Below are positions 34,490 to 44,000 of a stretch of DNA of 64,000 nucleotides, piece by piece; within the stretch, counting starts at the first letter, position 1; the number at the start of each line of letters is the position of its first letter. Below the pieces are notes generated by a model. The model saw only the letters and a program-made list of their open reading frames with translations. It was not told the origin of the DNA and ran no database searches. Source of the DNA: Haloplanus sp. XH21 (lineage in GTDB: Archaea; Halobacteriota; Halobacteria; Halobacteriales; Haloferacaceae); contig NZ_JALLPL010000001.1 of the NCBI RefSeq assembly GCF_023276355.1, positions 1,984,001 through 2,048,000 of the forward strand. The letters are read 5' to 3'. A program made the translations under genes and the position numbers.

Positions 34490-34575
34490 TCATACGGATT
34501 GTTGTAACTGTTTACCGGCGGTTCGCCGAAACAGTCCGGCGAACCACCGGTACTGACTTCCAATAAACCGTATCA
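34490..34575. repeat. Palindromic element, copy D (after aroE)
   Basis: An 86-bp palindrome from TCATACGG to CCGTATCA with inner arms ACCGGCGGTTCGCCG and CGGCGAACCACCGGT (one mismatch). Its right end gives the aroE TGA stop. It lies just upstream of the HhH gene's TATA box and is closely similar to copy C. Confidence 0.9.
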
Positions 34576-35400
34576 GAGCCGCGATCGGAGCGCGTCGTTC
34601 ATGGCGTCGACAGGGGCGTCGCGGCCGGTCCAGTGCTCGAACGCGACGACGCCCTGGAACAGGAGCATCCACCCGCCGTCGATGGTCGTCGCCCCCGCGT
34701 CGGCAGCGTCACGGAGGAGTCGCGTCTCGATGGGCGAGTACACCGCGTCGAGGACGGCCACATCCGAATGCAAGTGGTCGGCGGGGACGGGCGTCTCGTC
34801 TTCGTCCATCCCGACGCTCGTGGCGTTGACGAGGATATCGGCGTCGGGGACGCGGTCGGCGAGCGTCTCGAGGCCACCGCTCGAAACCGTCGCTTCGGGG
34901 AGTTCCGTCCGGACATCCGCGGCGAGGGCGTCGGCCCGATCGACCGTGCGATTGGCGATGTGGACCGTCTCGCAGGCGTCGGCGAGGGTGAACGCGACGG
35001 CGCGAGCGGCCCCGCCAGCGCCGACGACGACGGCCTCGGCGCCCGACAGCGAGACGCCGTGGTGATCGAACGCGCGACGGACGCCCGCGGCGTCGGTGTT
35101 GTACCCCCGCGGCGGGCTGGTCGAGAAATCGATGGTGTTGACCGCACCGATCCGTGCCGCGAGCGCGTCGGGCTCGACCAGGTCGAGGACGTCCTGTTTG
35201 AACGGGATGGTGACGTTGAGCCCGTCGACGCCGAGAGCTGCCGCGCCGTCGACGGCGCGCGAGACGGCGTCGGGGTCGGGCTCGAACGTGACGTATTTGG
35301 CGTCCATCCCGAGTTCGTCGTACGCCGCCTCGTGCATCGGCGGCGACAGCGAGTGACCGACCGGGTTGCCGATCAGCCCGAACACGTGCATCGTCATCAC
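34573..35400 (-). CDS. aroE: Shikimate dehydrogenase
   Basis: 275 residues. [16 protein letters not shown] is the substrate-binding start, TIPFKQ holds the catalytic Lys, YNTDAAG the conserved Asp, [10 protein letters not shown] the NADP-binding loop, and [11 protein letters not shown] the C-terminal Gln. It reduces 3-dehydroshikimate to shikimate, the substrate of the kinase at 6961-7827. The TATA box CAATAAAA (35421-35428, read leftward) supports the first ATG at 35400; Met at 35391 is an alternative. Confidence 0.95.
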   Translation of the reverse strand: MMTMHVFGLIGNPVGHSLSPPMHEAAYDELGMDAKYVTFEPDPDAVSRAVDGAAALGVDGLNVTIPFKQDVLDLVEPDALAARIGAVNTIDFSTSPPRGYNTDAAGVRRAFDHHGVSLSGAEAVVVGAGGAARAVAFTLADACETVHIANRTVDRADALAADVRTELPEATVSSGGLETLADRVPDADILVNATSVGMDEDETPVPADHLHSDVAVLDAVYSPIETRLLRDAADAGATTIDGGWMLLFQGVVAFEHWTGRDAPVDAMNDALRSRL

Positions 35401-35488
35401 CGGAAGCCCACGGCCGGCATCAATAAAACACTGCGCGTTCGCGGGCGGATCCGACCGTTATAACCCGCGGGGCGCACATGCCCCGACT

Positions 35489-35689
35489 ATGCCGCGAGAG
35501 CCGACGTTCGAACTCTACCGCGATAACGCCGACGAGTGGCGCTGGCGCCTCGTCGTTGCCAACGGAAACATCATCGCCGACAGCGGCGAGGGCTACGCGT
35601 CCAAGCAGGGCGCGAAACGGGGGATAGAGAGCGTGAAACACAGCGCACCGGAGGCGCGGGTCGTCGTCGACGACGACAGCAGTCGGTGA
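35489..35689 (+). CDS. YegP/DUF1508 family small protein
   Basis: 66 residues with one DUF1508 repeat: FELYRDNADEWRWRLVVANG, then SGEGYASKQGAKRGIESVK. The family forms a small beta-alpha fold, often dimeric, found in bacteria and haloarchaea without a defined role. GTTATAAC at about 35458-35465 lies 24-31 nt before the ATG, indicating a leaderless message. Confidence 0.9.
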   Translation: MPREPTFELYRDNADEWRWRLVVANGNIIADSGEGYASKQGAKRGIESVKHSAPEARVVVDDDSSR

Positions 35690-35929
35690 CGGCGGGCTCT
35701 CTACGCCCTATTCGGCGGATATCGGGGCCGAAAGGGGGCTATACCCGACGAGTTACGCATCTGCCGCCAATATGGCGTATCGGCCGCCAACCCCCACTTA
35801 ACCCTCCGAATTCGCGGGTCTAGCGGATAACTTGTGATTTATTATCCGGGAGAGAGCTACCCACTGGTACACCACCGCAATGATTCTGACACTGCGAACT
35901 ACTGCCGCCGACACCGGGAGGACCGACCG
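35690..35929 (+). promoter_or_regulatory. Upstream region of the exchanger-usp operon with an inverted repeat
   Basis: A 240-nt gap. CGGATAA and TTATCCG (35824-35830 and 35842-35848) form a perfect 7-bp inverted repeat with an 11-nt spacer enclosing the AT-rich GATTTA, a possible promoter/operator. The remaining sequence up to ATG 35930 would be a leader of about 60 nt. I see no coding sequence here. Confidence 0.45.
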
Positions 35930-37258
35930 ATGAGACGACAGGCGCTCGGCGCCGTCGCCGGCGCCGTCGCCCTGACGGCTCCCTGGACCGTTCTCTGGGC
36001 GACCGGCAACGCGCACGCCTTCTCGACGCTCGCAACGGTCGCGGTGAGCGGTCTCTCCGTCCTGGGCGCGTCGTTCCTCCTGGCCTGGGGGGCAGAGACG
36101 GCCGAGAAAGACGTTCCACGGGCGTTCGCCATCGCCGTCCTCGCGGTGCTGGCGGTCGCCCCGGAGTACGCCGTCGACGCCCTCTACGCCTGGAACGCAG
36201 GACAGTTCGCGGGTACCCCACGCGGCATCGAGGCGGGAAACCTCGCCGTCGCCAACATGACGGGAGCGAACCGCATCCTGATCGGGATCGGGTGGGCCGG
36301 CATCGCCCTGTTCACCGTCCTTCGCAACGGCTCGGAGGACGACCCTGCGGTGAAACAGCGACCGGGGATGTTCCGGAACGCGGTCTCGCTCGACCGCGAC
36401 ATCGGCCTCGATATGGTGTTCCTGCTGCTCGCCACGCTCTGGGCGTTCATCGTCCCGATCAACGGCGGGATCGACATCCTGGACATGATCGTCCTCGTCG
36501 GTCTCTACGTCGCGTACATCGTCATCATCCTCCGCGGCGATGTCGAAGCGGGGGAGGAACACGTCGGCGTGCCGGCCTATCTCCAGTCGTTCTCGCGGCC
36601 CTACCGTATCGCGACGGTCCTGCTCCTGTTCGTCTACTCCGGCGTCATGATCTTCACCGCAGTCGAGCCGTTCGCGCACGGACTCGAGAGCCTCGGGCAG
36701 AACATCGGCATCCCCTCGTTCTTCATGATCCAGTGGATCGCACCGCTGGCCTCCGAGTCGCCGGAACTCATCGTCGTCGTGTACCTAGTGAACAAGGCGC
36801 GGTCGACGGCCGGCTTCAATGCGCTCATCTCCTCGAAGCTCAACCAGTGGACGCTGCTCATCGGGACGCTCGTCGTCGTGTACTCCATCGCGCTCGGCCA
36901 GTACGGTGCGCTCCCGTTCGACGAGAAGCAGATGGGTGAGATCTGGCTGACAGCCGGCCAGTCCTTCTTCGCGCTCGCCCTGCTGGTCAACTTCGAAATC
37001 TCGATCCGGGAGGCGCTGGTGTTGCTGTTCCTGTTCCTCACGCAGGTGCTCTCGGAGTTCCTGCTCATCCGCAGACTCCTCGAACTCCCCATCTCGGATT
37101 ACGAACTCCTCCTGGTGTTCACGGGCGTCTACCTCGTCCTGGGTATCGGCCTGTTCGTCGCTCGTCGCAAGGCGGCGGCTCGCCTGCTCAGACAGGCGGG
37201 CGGGACGGTGAGCGAAGCCTTTTCGGACGACACCGGCCAAACCGGAGGTGCCGACTGA
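35930..37258 (+). CDS. CaCA-superfamily cation exchanger (Na+/Ca2+ or H+/Ca2+)
   Basis: 442 residues with 11-12 helices. The two alpha-repeats of the superfamily are visible: VAPEYAVDAL with GNLAVANMTGANRILIG in the first half, and IQWIAPLASESPELIVVVYL followed by NALISSKLNQWTLLIG in the second. Acidic residues in both repeats (Glu in APEY and SPE) are the expected cation ligands. The N-terminal basic MRRQ and a cleavable-looking helix are unusual. It is followed 1 nt later by a stress-protein gene. Confidence 0.85.
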   Translation: MRRQALGAVAGAVALTAPWTVLWATGNAHAFSTLATVAVSGLSVLGASFLLAWGAETAEKDVPRAFAIAVLAVLAVAPEYAVDALYAWNAGQFAGTPRGIEAGNLAVANMTGANRILIGIGWAGIALFTVLRNGSEDDPAVKQRPGMFRNAVSLDRDIGLDMVFLLLATLWAFIVPINGGIDILDMIVLVGLYVAYIVIILRGDVEAGEEHVGVPAYLQSFSRPYRIATVLLLFVYSGVMIFTAVEPFAHGLESLGQNIGIPSFFMIQWIAPLASESPELIVVVYLVNKARSTAGFNALISSKLNQWTLLIGTLVVVYSIALGQYGALPFDEKQMGEIWLTAGQSFFALALLVNFEISIREALVLLFLFLTQVLSEFLLIRRLLELPISDYELLLVFTGVYLVLGIGLFVARRKAAARLLRQAGGTVSEAFSDDTGQTGGAD

Positions 37259-37259
37259 C

Positions 37260-38090
37260 ATGTTCGAGCGACTCCTCATCCCGGTCGACGGTAGCACCTG
37301 TGCCCAGTACGCGGCCAAACACGGTCTCGAACTCGCAGATCGCTACGGGGCCACCGGCGAGGCGATCTACGTCGGCGACGATGACGCCGACGGCCAGGCG
37401 ATCCTCGACACCGTCGACGATATGGCCGAAACCGTCGGCACGACCGTCGAGACCACACTCCTCCAGGGAAACCCCGCAAAGCGCATCGCGGAGCGGGCCG
37501 CGGAGCGTGATCACGACCTCATCGTCATGGGTCGGTGCGGACGGGCCGGCGTGACAGAGGTCGTCCTCGGAAGCGTCACGGAACGCGTACTGCGCCGGAC
37601 CGACGTGCCGGTGTTGACGGTCCCGGACGAGGACCTCGCCGGCGCCACCGGTGTCGAGTACGGGTCCGTGCTCGTCACGACCGACGGGAGCGAGATCGCC
37701 GACCGCGCGGGACCGTACGGCGCGGACATCGCACGGCGCTTCGACGCGGCGCTGCACGTGCTCAACGCGGTGGACGTGCAGGCCTCGGCCGGCGTGTTCG
37801 ACGCCGGCGGCGTCGGCGAGGAGTATATCGACCGACTCGAAAGCGAGGGCGAGAAAGCCGTCGACCGACTCGTCGAGGACATCGACAGCGCGGAGCTGGA
37901 CGTCCACCGGGCGGTCGTGCGGGGCGCCGCCCGCGAGGTGATCCAGGAGTACGTCGACGACCACGGGATCGACCTCGTGGTCATGTCCTCGGAAGGCCAG
38001 TCCAACCTCGCGAAACAGCGGATCGGCACCGTCGCGGGGCAGGTCCTTCGCTCGCTGGACGTTCCGGTGCTGGTCGTCCCCGAGGCGTAG
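37260..38090 (+). CDS. Tandem universal stress protein
   Basis: 276 residues with two UspA domains (about 1-130 and 135-276). Domain 1 starts FERLLIPVDGS and ends with the ATP-binding loop GRCGRAGVTEVVLGS. Domain 2 starts SVLVTTDGSE, but its loop (SSEGQSNLAKQRIGT) departs from G-2x-G-9x-G, so only one domain may bind ATP. A strong Shine-Dalgarno GGAGGTG (37244-37250) supports ATG 37260. Coupling to the exchanger suggests it senses or regulates that transporter (inference). Confidence 0.9.
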   Translation: MFERLLIPVDGSTCAQYAAKHGLELADRYGATGEAIYVGDDDADGQAILDTVDDMAETVGTTVETTLLQGNPAKRIAERAAERDHDLIVMGRCGRAGVTEVVLGSVTERVLRRTDVPVLTVPDEDLAGATGVEYGSVLVTTDGSEIADRAGPYGADIARRFDAALHVLNAVDVQASAGVFDAGGVGEEYIDRLESEGEKAVDRLVEDIDSAELDVHRAVVRGAAREVIQEYVDDHGIDLVVMSSEGQSNLAKQRIGTVAGQVLRSLDVPVLVVPEA

Positions 38091-38151
38091 CGATCGGCGG
38101 CGACGGTCCCACATCGTTTTCGTTTTCAGGGCTGGCCGCGAGCGTTCCGAC

Positions 38152-39519
38152 GTGATCGCGATCGTCGTCAGCCGCGCCGACAGCGCCTCCGAACACATCG
38201 GCGAGCAGTTGCTCGACTGCGCCGAGTGGACCGAACACCGGGACGACGCCCGTCCCGACGCCGACGGCGGCGGCATCTACTACCGGACCGAGGGGTTCGA
38301 ACTCCGCGCGTTCGACGACCTGCATATCCATCTCGACCGTCCGGACGAGGCCTTCACCGACCCCGATCTCCTCGTCGTCGTCTCCCGCCACTCCGGCGAG
38401 ACGGACGCGCTCCTGACCGCCCATTTCACGGGTAACTTCGGCGAGGCGGAGTACGGCGGTGCAGCCGGCGAATTCGCCCGCGCCTGTCCCAACGCCGCCA
38501 ACGAGGTGGTCGACGCCCTCGCCCGCCACGCCCCGCCGGCCTACGAGGTCGGCACGGAGTGTACCCACCACGGTCCGACGGACATCGGCGTCCCCTCGAT
38601 GTTCGTCGAACTCGGGAGCGACGAGGCCCAGTGGCAGGATCCCGAGGGCGCCCGCGCCGTCGCCCGGGCCGTCCTCGACCTCCGCGGCGTCGACGCCGAC
38701 CGGGAGAAACAGGTCGCGGGCTTCGGCGGCGGCCACTACGCGCCGCGCTTCGGCCGCATCGTCCGCGAGACGGCGTGGGCGGTCGGGCACGTCGCCGCCG
38801 ACTGGTGCATCGAGGCGATGGGCAACCCCGCGACCAACCGCGATGTCCTCCGCCGTGCCGTCGAGGCGAGCGGGACGGAGTACGTCGTCGTCGAGGGCGG
38901 CCACTCGGGGCTCGAAGACATCCTCACGGATCTGGGCTACCGGAGCGTGAGCGAGACGTGGCTCCAAGAGACGGGCGTCCATCCGCTTCCGCTGGTGGAG
39001 GCCGTCGAGGCCGAACTCGACACCGTGGCGGAGGGCCTGCGGTTCGGCGACATCGCCCCGTCCATCGAGGACCGCGATCCGGCCGCGGCCGTCGTCGTCA
39101 CCGACCTGCCCGCCGACCTGCCCGACGCGGCCCACGGGGTCGCCCCCGAGGCGACGCGAGCAGCCGTCGCCGCGAACACCGTCGCCTTCGAGACGACGGA
39201 GGGCGGCACGCGGCCGCGGGGGCGAGTCGCGCTCGCGGCCGACGATCCGGCCGCCGCGGCCGAGGCGCTGACGGACGCGCTAATGTCGATCCTGGAGGAG
39301 TCGTACGACGAGGTGACCCGCCGCGACGACGAGGTGGTCGCGCGGACGGAGACGTTCGATCCGGCGGCCGCCCGCACGCTCGGCGTGCCCGAAGGCCCGG
39401 CGTTCGGTCGACTCGCGGAGGGCCAGGCCGTCGAGGTCGACGGGGAGCGGATCGAGCCGTCGGTCGTGCGGACGGAGCAGACCGAACGGTTCGACGCCGT
39501 CACGCCGCCAGAAACGTAA
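38152..39519 (+). CDS. dtdA: D-aminoacyl-tRNA deacylase (archaeal DtdA type)
   Basis: 455 residues from GTG 38152. The archaeal DTD2 domain (1-270) has the conserved [30 protein letters not shown] and [10 protein letters not shown] motifs of the zinc-dependent deacylase; the His/Cys residues there are likely metal ligands. A haloarchaeal C-terminal extension (about 275-455) is acidic and of unknown role. It removes D-amino acids from mischarged tRNA. GTG start is used because [11 protein letters not shown] is the family N-terminus. Confidence 0.92.
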   Translation: MIAIVVSRADSASEHIGEQLLDCAEWTEHRDDARPDADGGGIYYRTEGFELRAFDDLHIHLDRPDEAFTDPDLLVVVSRHSGETDALLTAHFTGNFGEAEYGGAAGEFARACPNAANEVVDALARHAPPAYEVGTECTHHGPTDIGVPSMFVELGSDEAQWQDPEGARAVARAVLDLRGVDADREKQVAGFGGGHYAPRFGRIVRETAWAVGHVAADWCIEAMGNPATNRDVLRRAVEASGTEYVVVEGGHSGLEDILTDLGYRSVSETWLQETGVHPLPLVEAVEAELDTVAEGLRFGDIAPSIEDRDPAAAVVVTDLPADLPDAAHGVAPEATRAAVAANTVAFETTEGGTRPRGRVALAADDPAAAAEALTDALMSILEESYDEVTRRDDEVVARTETFDPAAARTLGVPEGPAFGRLAEGQAVEVDGERIEPSVVRTEQTERFDAVTPPET

Positions 39520-39644
39520 GAATGTTGACATTCGTCAGACGCGCGCATGACGCCAGCAGCGGCGCTATTCCGGCCGGCGTCAGACGCGCGCGTGACAACG
39601 GGCGGAAGGATAATGTGGCTGCCTTCGAAACGCGTGAACAGACC
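39520..39644 (+). promoter_or_regulatory. ftsZ1 upstream region with two 19-bp direct repeats
   Basis: CGTCAGACGCGCGCATGAC (39533-39551) recurs with one change at 39578-39596, a 45-bp period. Each copy is itself an imperfect palindrome (GTCA ... TGAC). GGATAAT at about 39608-39614 is a likely TATA box, giving a short leader before ATG 39645. The repeats are candidate binding sites for a cell-division regulator. Confidence 0.5.
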
Positions 39645-40793
39645 ATGGATTCCATCGTGGAGGATGCAATCGAGGATGCCGAGGAGCCGGGGGATGGGAC
39701 CACGGCCGAGGTAGACGCCAGTCGAGAGCCCACGCCCGACGCGAGCGAACGATCAGGGAAGATGACCGACGAGGAACTCCAGGACGTGCTGGAGGACCTC
39801 CAGACGGACATCACGGTCGTCGGCTGTGGGGGGGCCGGCGGCAACACCGTCAACCGGATGGCCGAGGAGGGAATCAAAGGCGCCAACCTCGTCGCCGCCA
39901 ACACGGACGTGCAACACCTCGTCGACGTCGAGGCCGACACCAAGATCCTCATGGGCGAGGAGAAGACCGGCGGCCGCGGCGCCGGGTCGCTCCCGCAAGT
40001 GGGCGAAGAGGCCGCCATCGAGAGCCAGGAGGACATCTACGGCGCCATCGAGGGCTCCGACATGGTGTTCGTGACGGCCGGGCTTGGCGGTGGCACGGGC
40101 ACCGGATCCGCACCGGTCGTCGCCGAGGCGGCCCGCGAATCCGGCGCGCTCACCATCGCCATCGTGACGACGCCCTTTACCGCCGAGGGGGAAGTGCGAC
40201 GCACCAACGCCGAAGCCGGGCTCGAACGCCTCCGCGATGTGGCCGACACCGTCATCGTCGTGCCGAACGACCGCCTGCTGGATTCGGTCGGCAAACTCCC
40301 CGTCAAGCAGGCGTTCAAGGTGTCCGACGAGGTGCTGATGCGCTCGGTGAAAGGCATCACCGAACTCATCACGAAACCGGGGCTCGTCAACCTCGACTTC
40401 GCGGACGTGAAGACGGTCATGGAGAAAGGCGGCGTCGCCATGATCGGCCTCGGCGAGAGCGACTCCGAGCAGAAAGCGCAGGATTCGGTGCGGTCGGCGC
40501 TCCGCTCGCCGTTACTCGACGTCGACATCTCCGGAGCCAACTCCGCGCTCGTCAACGTCACCGGCGGCACGGACATGGCCATCGAGGAGGCCGAGGGCGT
40601 CGTCGAGGAGATCTACGACCGCATCGATCCCGACGCCCGCATCATCTGGGGCACCTCTATCGACGAGGAACTCGAGGGCAAGATGCGGACGATGATCGTC
40701 GTCACGGGCGTCGAGTCGCCACAGATCTACGGTCGCGGCGACGAACCGGCGCCCGCGGAGGGTGCCGGCGACGACATCGACTACGTGGAGTAG
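39645..40793 (+). CDS. ftsZ1: FtsZ1, tubulin-like cell division GTPase
   Basis: 382 residues. An acidic N-terminal tail (1-50) precedes the GTPase domain. Key motifs are [15 protein letters not shown] (58-72), the tubulin signature GGGTGTGSA (148-156) and [11 protein letters not shown] with the T7-loop aspartates. It ends in a short acidic tail. FtsZ1 forms a scaffold ring at mid-cell in haloarchaea. The neighbouring secE-spt5 pair is the conserved haloarchaeal context of FtsZ1, which separates it from FtsZ2. Confidence 0.96.
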   Translation: MDSIVEDAIEDAEEPGDGTTAEVDASREPTPDASERSGKMTDEELQDVLEDLQTDITVVGCGGAGGNTVNRMAEEGIKGANLVAANTDVQHLVDVEADTKILMGEEKTGGRGAGSLPQVGEEAAIESQEDIYGAIEGSDMVFVTAGLGGGTGTGSAPVVAEAARESGALTIAIVTTPFTAEGEVRRTNAEAGLERLRDVADTVIVVPNDRLLDSVGKLPVKQAFKVSDEVLMRSVKGITELITKPGLVNLDFADVKTVMEKGGVAMIGLGESDSEQKAQDSVRSALRSPLLDVDISGANSALVNVTGGTDMAIEEAEGVVEEIYDRIDPDARIIWGTSIDEELEGKMRTMIVVTGVESPQIYGRGDEPAPAEGAGDDIDYVE

Positions 40794-40926
40794 CGGATCT
40801 CACCCCGGTCGAGCGTCTCGCCGGTCGGCCCCGGCAGAACCGTCGCTCATTTCTCAGACGCTCTCTACCGCCGTCGCTGCGGGGCCTATCAATAGATAGA
40901 AAAAGCCCGCTCGCGTAGCACCGGAT

Positions 40927-41100
40927 ATGGACGTCAAGTACGACCTCGCAAGCTACGTCCGCGTGCTCAAGATGGCGAGCACGCCGTCGTGGAACGAGTT
41001 CTCGCAGATCGCCAAGGTCGCGGGGGCTGGTATCTTTCTCATCGGCCTCCTCGGGTTCATCATCTTCGCCGTCATGACGTTCCTCCCCGGAGGTGCGTAG
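40927..41100 (+). CDS. secE: SecE/Sec61-gamma protein translocase subunit
   Basis: 57 residues: an amphipathic N-terminal helix ([15 protein letters not shown]), then [11 protein letters not shown] and one membrane helix (about 33-53) ending TFLPGGA. This is the archaeal Sec61-gamma pattern. It clamps the two halves of SecY in the translocon. Its stop is followed after 1 nt by the spt5 GTG. GATAGAAAAAG at about 40893-40903 is the promoter for the pair. Confidence 0.93.
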   Translation: MDVKYDLASYVRVLKMASTPSWNEFSQIAKVAGAGIFLIGLLGFIIFAVMTFLPGGA

Positions 41101-41101
41101 C

Positions 41102-41539
41102 GTGGGAATCTTCGCCGTCAAGACCACCGCCAGCCAGGAGCGCACCGTCGCCGACATGATCGCGAGCCGGGAGGAGGACGAAGTGCACGCCGTGCTCGCG
41201 CCCGACTCGCTCACGAGTTACGTGATGGTCGAGGCCGACAACAGCGCCGTCCTCGAACGCGTGATGGACGAGATTCCGCACGCGCGGAGCATCGTCCCCG
41301 GGAAGTCCTCGATCACCGAAGTCGAGCATTTCCTCTCGCCGACGCCGGACGTGGAGGGCATCGCCGAGGGCGACATCGTCGAGCTCGTCGCCGGCCCGTT
41401 CAAAGGCGAGAAGGCACGCGTCCAGCGCATCGACGAGGGGAAAGACCAGGTGACGGTCGAACTGTACGAGGCGACGGTCCCCATCCCCGTCACGGTTCGC
41501 GGCGACCAGATTCGCGTGCTCGACTCCGAGGAACGGTAG
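41102..41539 (+). CDS. spt5: Transcription elongation factor Spt5 (NusG homologue)
   Basis: 145 residues from GTG 41102. The NGN domain (1-85) begins [19 protein letters not shown] and includes the conserved SYVMVEAD and VPGKS. The KOW domain (about 90-140) has the motif [20 protein letters not shown]. Spt5 with Spt4 closes the RNA polymerase clamp and raises processivity. Order secE-spt5 is conserved from bacteria to archaea. Confidence 0.95.
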   Translation: MGIFAVKTTASQERTVADMIASREEDEVHAVLAPDSLTSYVMVEADNSAVLERVMDEIPHARSIVPGKSSITEVEHFLSPTPDVEGIAEGDIVELVAGPFKGEKARVQRIDEGKDQVTVELYEATVPIPVTVRGDQIRVLDSEER

Positions 41540-41638
41540 CGGTGTCCGTGCGGTGGCTCGACGCCCATCGAGTCGGGTCGCCGACACGCAGCTTCGGGAA
41601 TAGCAACCACTAACTGCGACGTGCTGTGAGGGAGTACT

Positions 41639-42403
41639 GTGACGACGGCAGGACCGACGCGGGTCGACATGCACGTGAAAGCGCTCGACGAGAACGTCGT
41701 GGCACACGCCAAGGACCGCGGCCTCGACGCGCTCGTCTACGCCCCGCATTTCACGCGCTTGCCCACTATTCGCGAGCGGGCGGCTCGCTTCTCCGACGAC
41801 GATCTCCTCGTCGTCCCCGGGCGCGAAGTGTTCACCGGACCGTGGAACGCCCGGCGCCACCTGCTCGCCATCGGTCTCACCGACCCGATTCCGGATTTCA
41901 TCACGTTCCGCGGCGCGCTCGCCGAACTCGACCGGCAGGACGCCGCGGTTCTCGTGCCGCATCCGGAGATGCTGAACGTGAGCTGTTCGCGAGCGGACGT
42001 CGCCGCCGATCCCGACGCGTTCGACGCCGTCGAGACGTACAACGCGAAGGCGCTCCCACCCCAGAACCGGGCCGCCCGGGACGTCGTCCGCGACACCGGT
42101 CTGCCCGGGTTCGGGTCGTCGTACGCCCACCTCCGGTGGACGGTCGGCGAAGCGTGGACGGCGTTCGAGACGGCGATCGATTCGCCGGCCGACCTCACGG
42201 CGGCGTTGCGATCCGAGACGCCGCGCCGGGTCGTCCACCGGACCGGGCTCGATCACCACCTGCGCGGCCTCGCGGAGTTCGCCCACCTCGGCTACGAGAA
42301 CTCGTGGGGGAAGGTCGATCGCCTCTTTCTCTCCGGAACCGAACCGACCCATCCGAGCCATATCGCTTACGACGGCCGGTTCGACGACGTGGCCGTCTAC
42401 TAG
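41639..42403 (+). CDS. PHP-domain protein (metal-dependent hydrolase-like)
   Basis: 254 residues from GTG 41639. RVDMHVKALDENVV replaces the usual D-x-H-x-H opening of PHP proteins, keeping the first Asp-Met-His. VVPGREVFTG and the region with VLVPHPEM hold further probable metal ligands, and a C-terminal PHP-associated part follows (PETYNAKAL-like ETYNAKALPP). Members hydrolyse phosphoesters. The substrate is unknown. The stop overlaps the convergent membrane protein gene by 4 nt. Confidence 0.8.
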   Translation: MTTAGPTRVDMHVKALDENVVAHAKDRGLDALVYAPHFTRLPTIRERAARFSDDDLLVVPGREVFTGPWNARRHLLAIGLTDPIPDFITFRGALAELDRQDAAVLVPHPEMLNVSCSRADVAADPDAFDAVETYNAKALPPQNRAARDVVRDTGLPGFGSSYAHLRWTVGEAWTAFETAIDSPADLTAALRSETPRRVVHRTGLDHHLRGLAEFAHLGYENSWGKVDRLFLSGTEPTHPSHIAYDGRFDDVAVY

Positions 42404-42909
42404 CCGAGGAGAACCGCGTTCATCGCCCCGGCGGTCTGGTCGAGCGACTGCACGTAGAAGTGAAAGCCGGCGAGGAGGGCGATTTCGATGCCCGTGACGA
42501 TCACCGTCACCATGTCGGCGTATTTACTGCTGGTGGTCACGCCGGACGGGAGCCCCCACTCCTGGCTCGTGAACGGGTAGAACAGCGCGATGCCCCGCCG
42601 ACTCCCGACCACGTCGAGGACGTAGTGGGTGGCGATGCCGATCCAGACGAACTGGAGGTTGTCGAAGACGAAGGGGAAGCCGACGAACAGCGCGAGCACG
42701 AACAGGTTGTGCAGGGTCTTGCGGTGTTTCCCGAAGGCGGTGTCTACGTCCGGAAAGAGCGCGCCGAGGACGACCGGGACGGAGAGTTCCGCGACCGTTT
42801 CGGCGGTAGCGAGCGCGGTCGACACGGTGAGCGTCGTCGGCGCGACGAGCACGACGCCGAGGCCGACGCTCAACAGCGCCGCGTTGAGTACGTGTCCTTT
42901 TTTGTTCAT
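42400..42909 (-). CDS. YdjM/DUF457-type membrane-bound metal-dependent hydrolase
   Basis: 169 residues with four to five helices. LGALFPDVDTAFGKHRKTLHN and ATHYVLDVVGSR carry the paired Asp and His residues of the family (LexA-regulated YdjM group). The N-terminal MNKKGHVLNAALLSVGLG also has the conserved His. A role in phospholipid or membrane stress is suggested in bacteria but not shown. ATG 42909 gives the family start; the upstream in-frame extension lacks similarity. Confidence 0.82.
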   Translation of the reverse strand: MNKKGHVLNAALLSVGLGVVLVAPTTLTVSTALATAETVAELSVPVVLGALFPDVDTAFGKHRKTLHNLFVLALFVGFPFVFDNLQFVWIGIATHYVLDVVGSRRGIALFYPFTSQEWGLPSGVTTSSKYADMVTVIVTGIEIALLAGFHFYVQSLDQTAGAMNAVLLG

Positions 42910-43051
42910 TCCGCTGGAGGTTCGTCGGCCCCCACTACAAGGCTGTCGGCGTGTGGGCAGGCGGTATGACTCCGGGCGACAGCCGGTCGGCCGTGTCGGT
43001 TCGTACAGCGGATGGATGGCGACGGCCCGCCCGGACCGACGCACCTCCCCC

Positions 43052-43918
43052 TCACTCGTAGGTCGTGGTGTAGCCGCCGTCCCAGAGCAGATCTCCGCCG
43101 TTGAGGTGTCTGCCGTGGCTGGAGAAGCCGAAGACGAAGAGGTTCGCCACCTCGGCCGGCGTCATCAGTTCCGTGGTTCGCGCCTGACCGAGCATCACGT
43201 CCTCGACGACCTCTTTGGGTGAGATTCCGCGCTCCGCGGCGGTGTCCTCGATCTGGTTCACCATCAGGGGCGTGAGGACGTAGCCGACGCTGACCGAGAA
43301 GCCCCGGATCGCTCCCTCGCCCTCGGCGGCGATAGCGCGTGTCACCCCGTTCAGACCGTGTTTCGCGGTGATGTAGGCGGCCTTGTCCTGCGTGGCGTAC
43401 CGTCCGTGAACCGACGACATGTTGGCGATGGCTCCCGACCCGCCGTCGGCCGCCGAGCGGATATGTGGCATCGCGAACTTCGCGGTGAGAAAGGGCCCGC
43501 GCAGCATCACGTCGAGCAGCTGGTCGTATTTCGCCACCGGGAACTCGGGGATCGAAGCGATGTGTTGCATCCCCGCGATGTTGGCAACGTAGCGGAGGTC
43601 GCCTCGTTCGGCCGCCGCGTCGACCATCGCCTCGACGGCGGCGGCGTCGGTGAGGTCGGTCGGGGCCGGCTGGATCGCGCCCGGTACTCCGAGGTCGGCC
43701 GCGATATCGACGGTTTCGTCGAGGCCATCCGCGTCGATGTCGGCCCCGACGACCGTGAGGCCGTTCGCGGCGAGGGCGACGGCCGTGGCTCGGCCGATAC
43801 CCGACGCAGCACCCGTCACCACGGCGACGGTGCCGGCGTCGAAGTGGTCGTCGTCGAGGACGAGGAGGTCCTCGGTGGTCAGTTCGGGGTCGGTGAGTTC
43901 GAACGCTTCGGTGGACAT
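43052..43918 (-). CDS. Short-chain dehydrogenase/reductase
   Basis: 288 residues. After an unusual acidic 28-residue N-terminal extension comes the NAD-binding TGAASGIGRA (about 38-47). NIAG follows at the usual place, then the catalytic Ser in NMSSVHG and YITAKHG (Tyr-x3-Lys). The sequence is closest in pattern to 3-hydroxybutyrate dehydrogenase-like SDRs. TTTTATC (43943-43949, leftward) is a TATA box about 28 nt before the ATG, implying a leaderless mRNA. Confidence 0.88.
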   Translation of the reverse strand: MSTEAFELTDPELTTEDLLVLDDDHFDAGTVAVVTGAASGIGRATAVALAANGLTVVGADIDADGLDETVDIAADLGVPGAIQPAPTDLTDAAAVEAMVDAAAERGDLRYVANIAGMQHIASIPEFPVAKYDQLLDVMLRGPFLTAKFAMPHIRSAADGGSGAIANMSSVHGRYATQDKAAYITAKHGLNGVTRAIAAEGEGAIRGFSVSVGYVLTPLMVNQIEDTAAERGISPKEVVEDVMLGQARTTELMTPAEVANLFVFGFSSHGRHLNGGDLLWDGGYTTTYE

Positions 43919-44000
43919 GCGTCCGCACGGTCCGTGCCGAGGGATAAAACCGTGTGCGTGGATCGGACACTGTTTTCCACCACGACCGCGTAGCCGGGGT

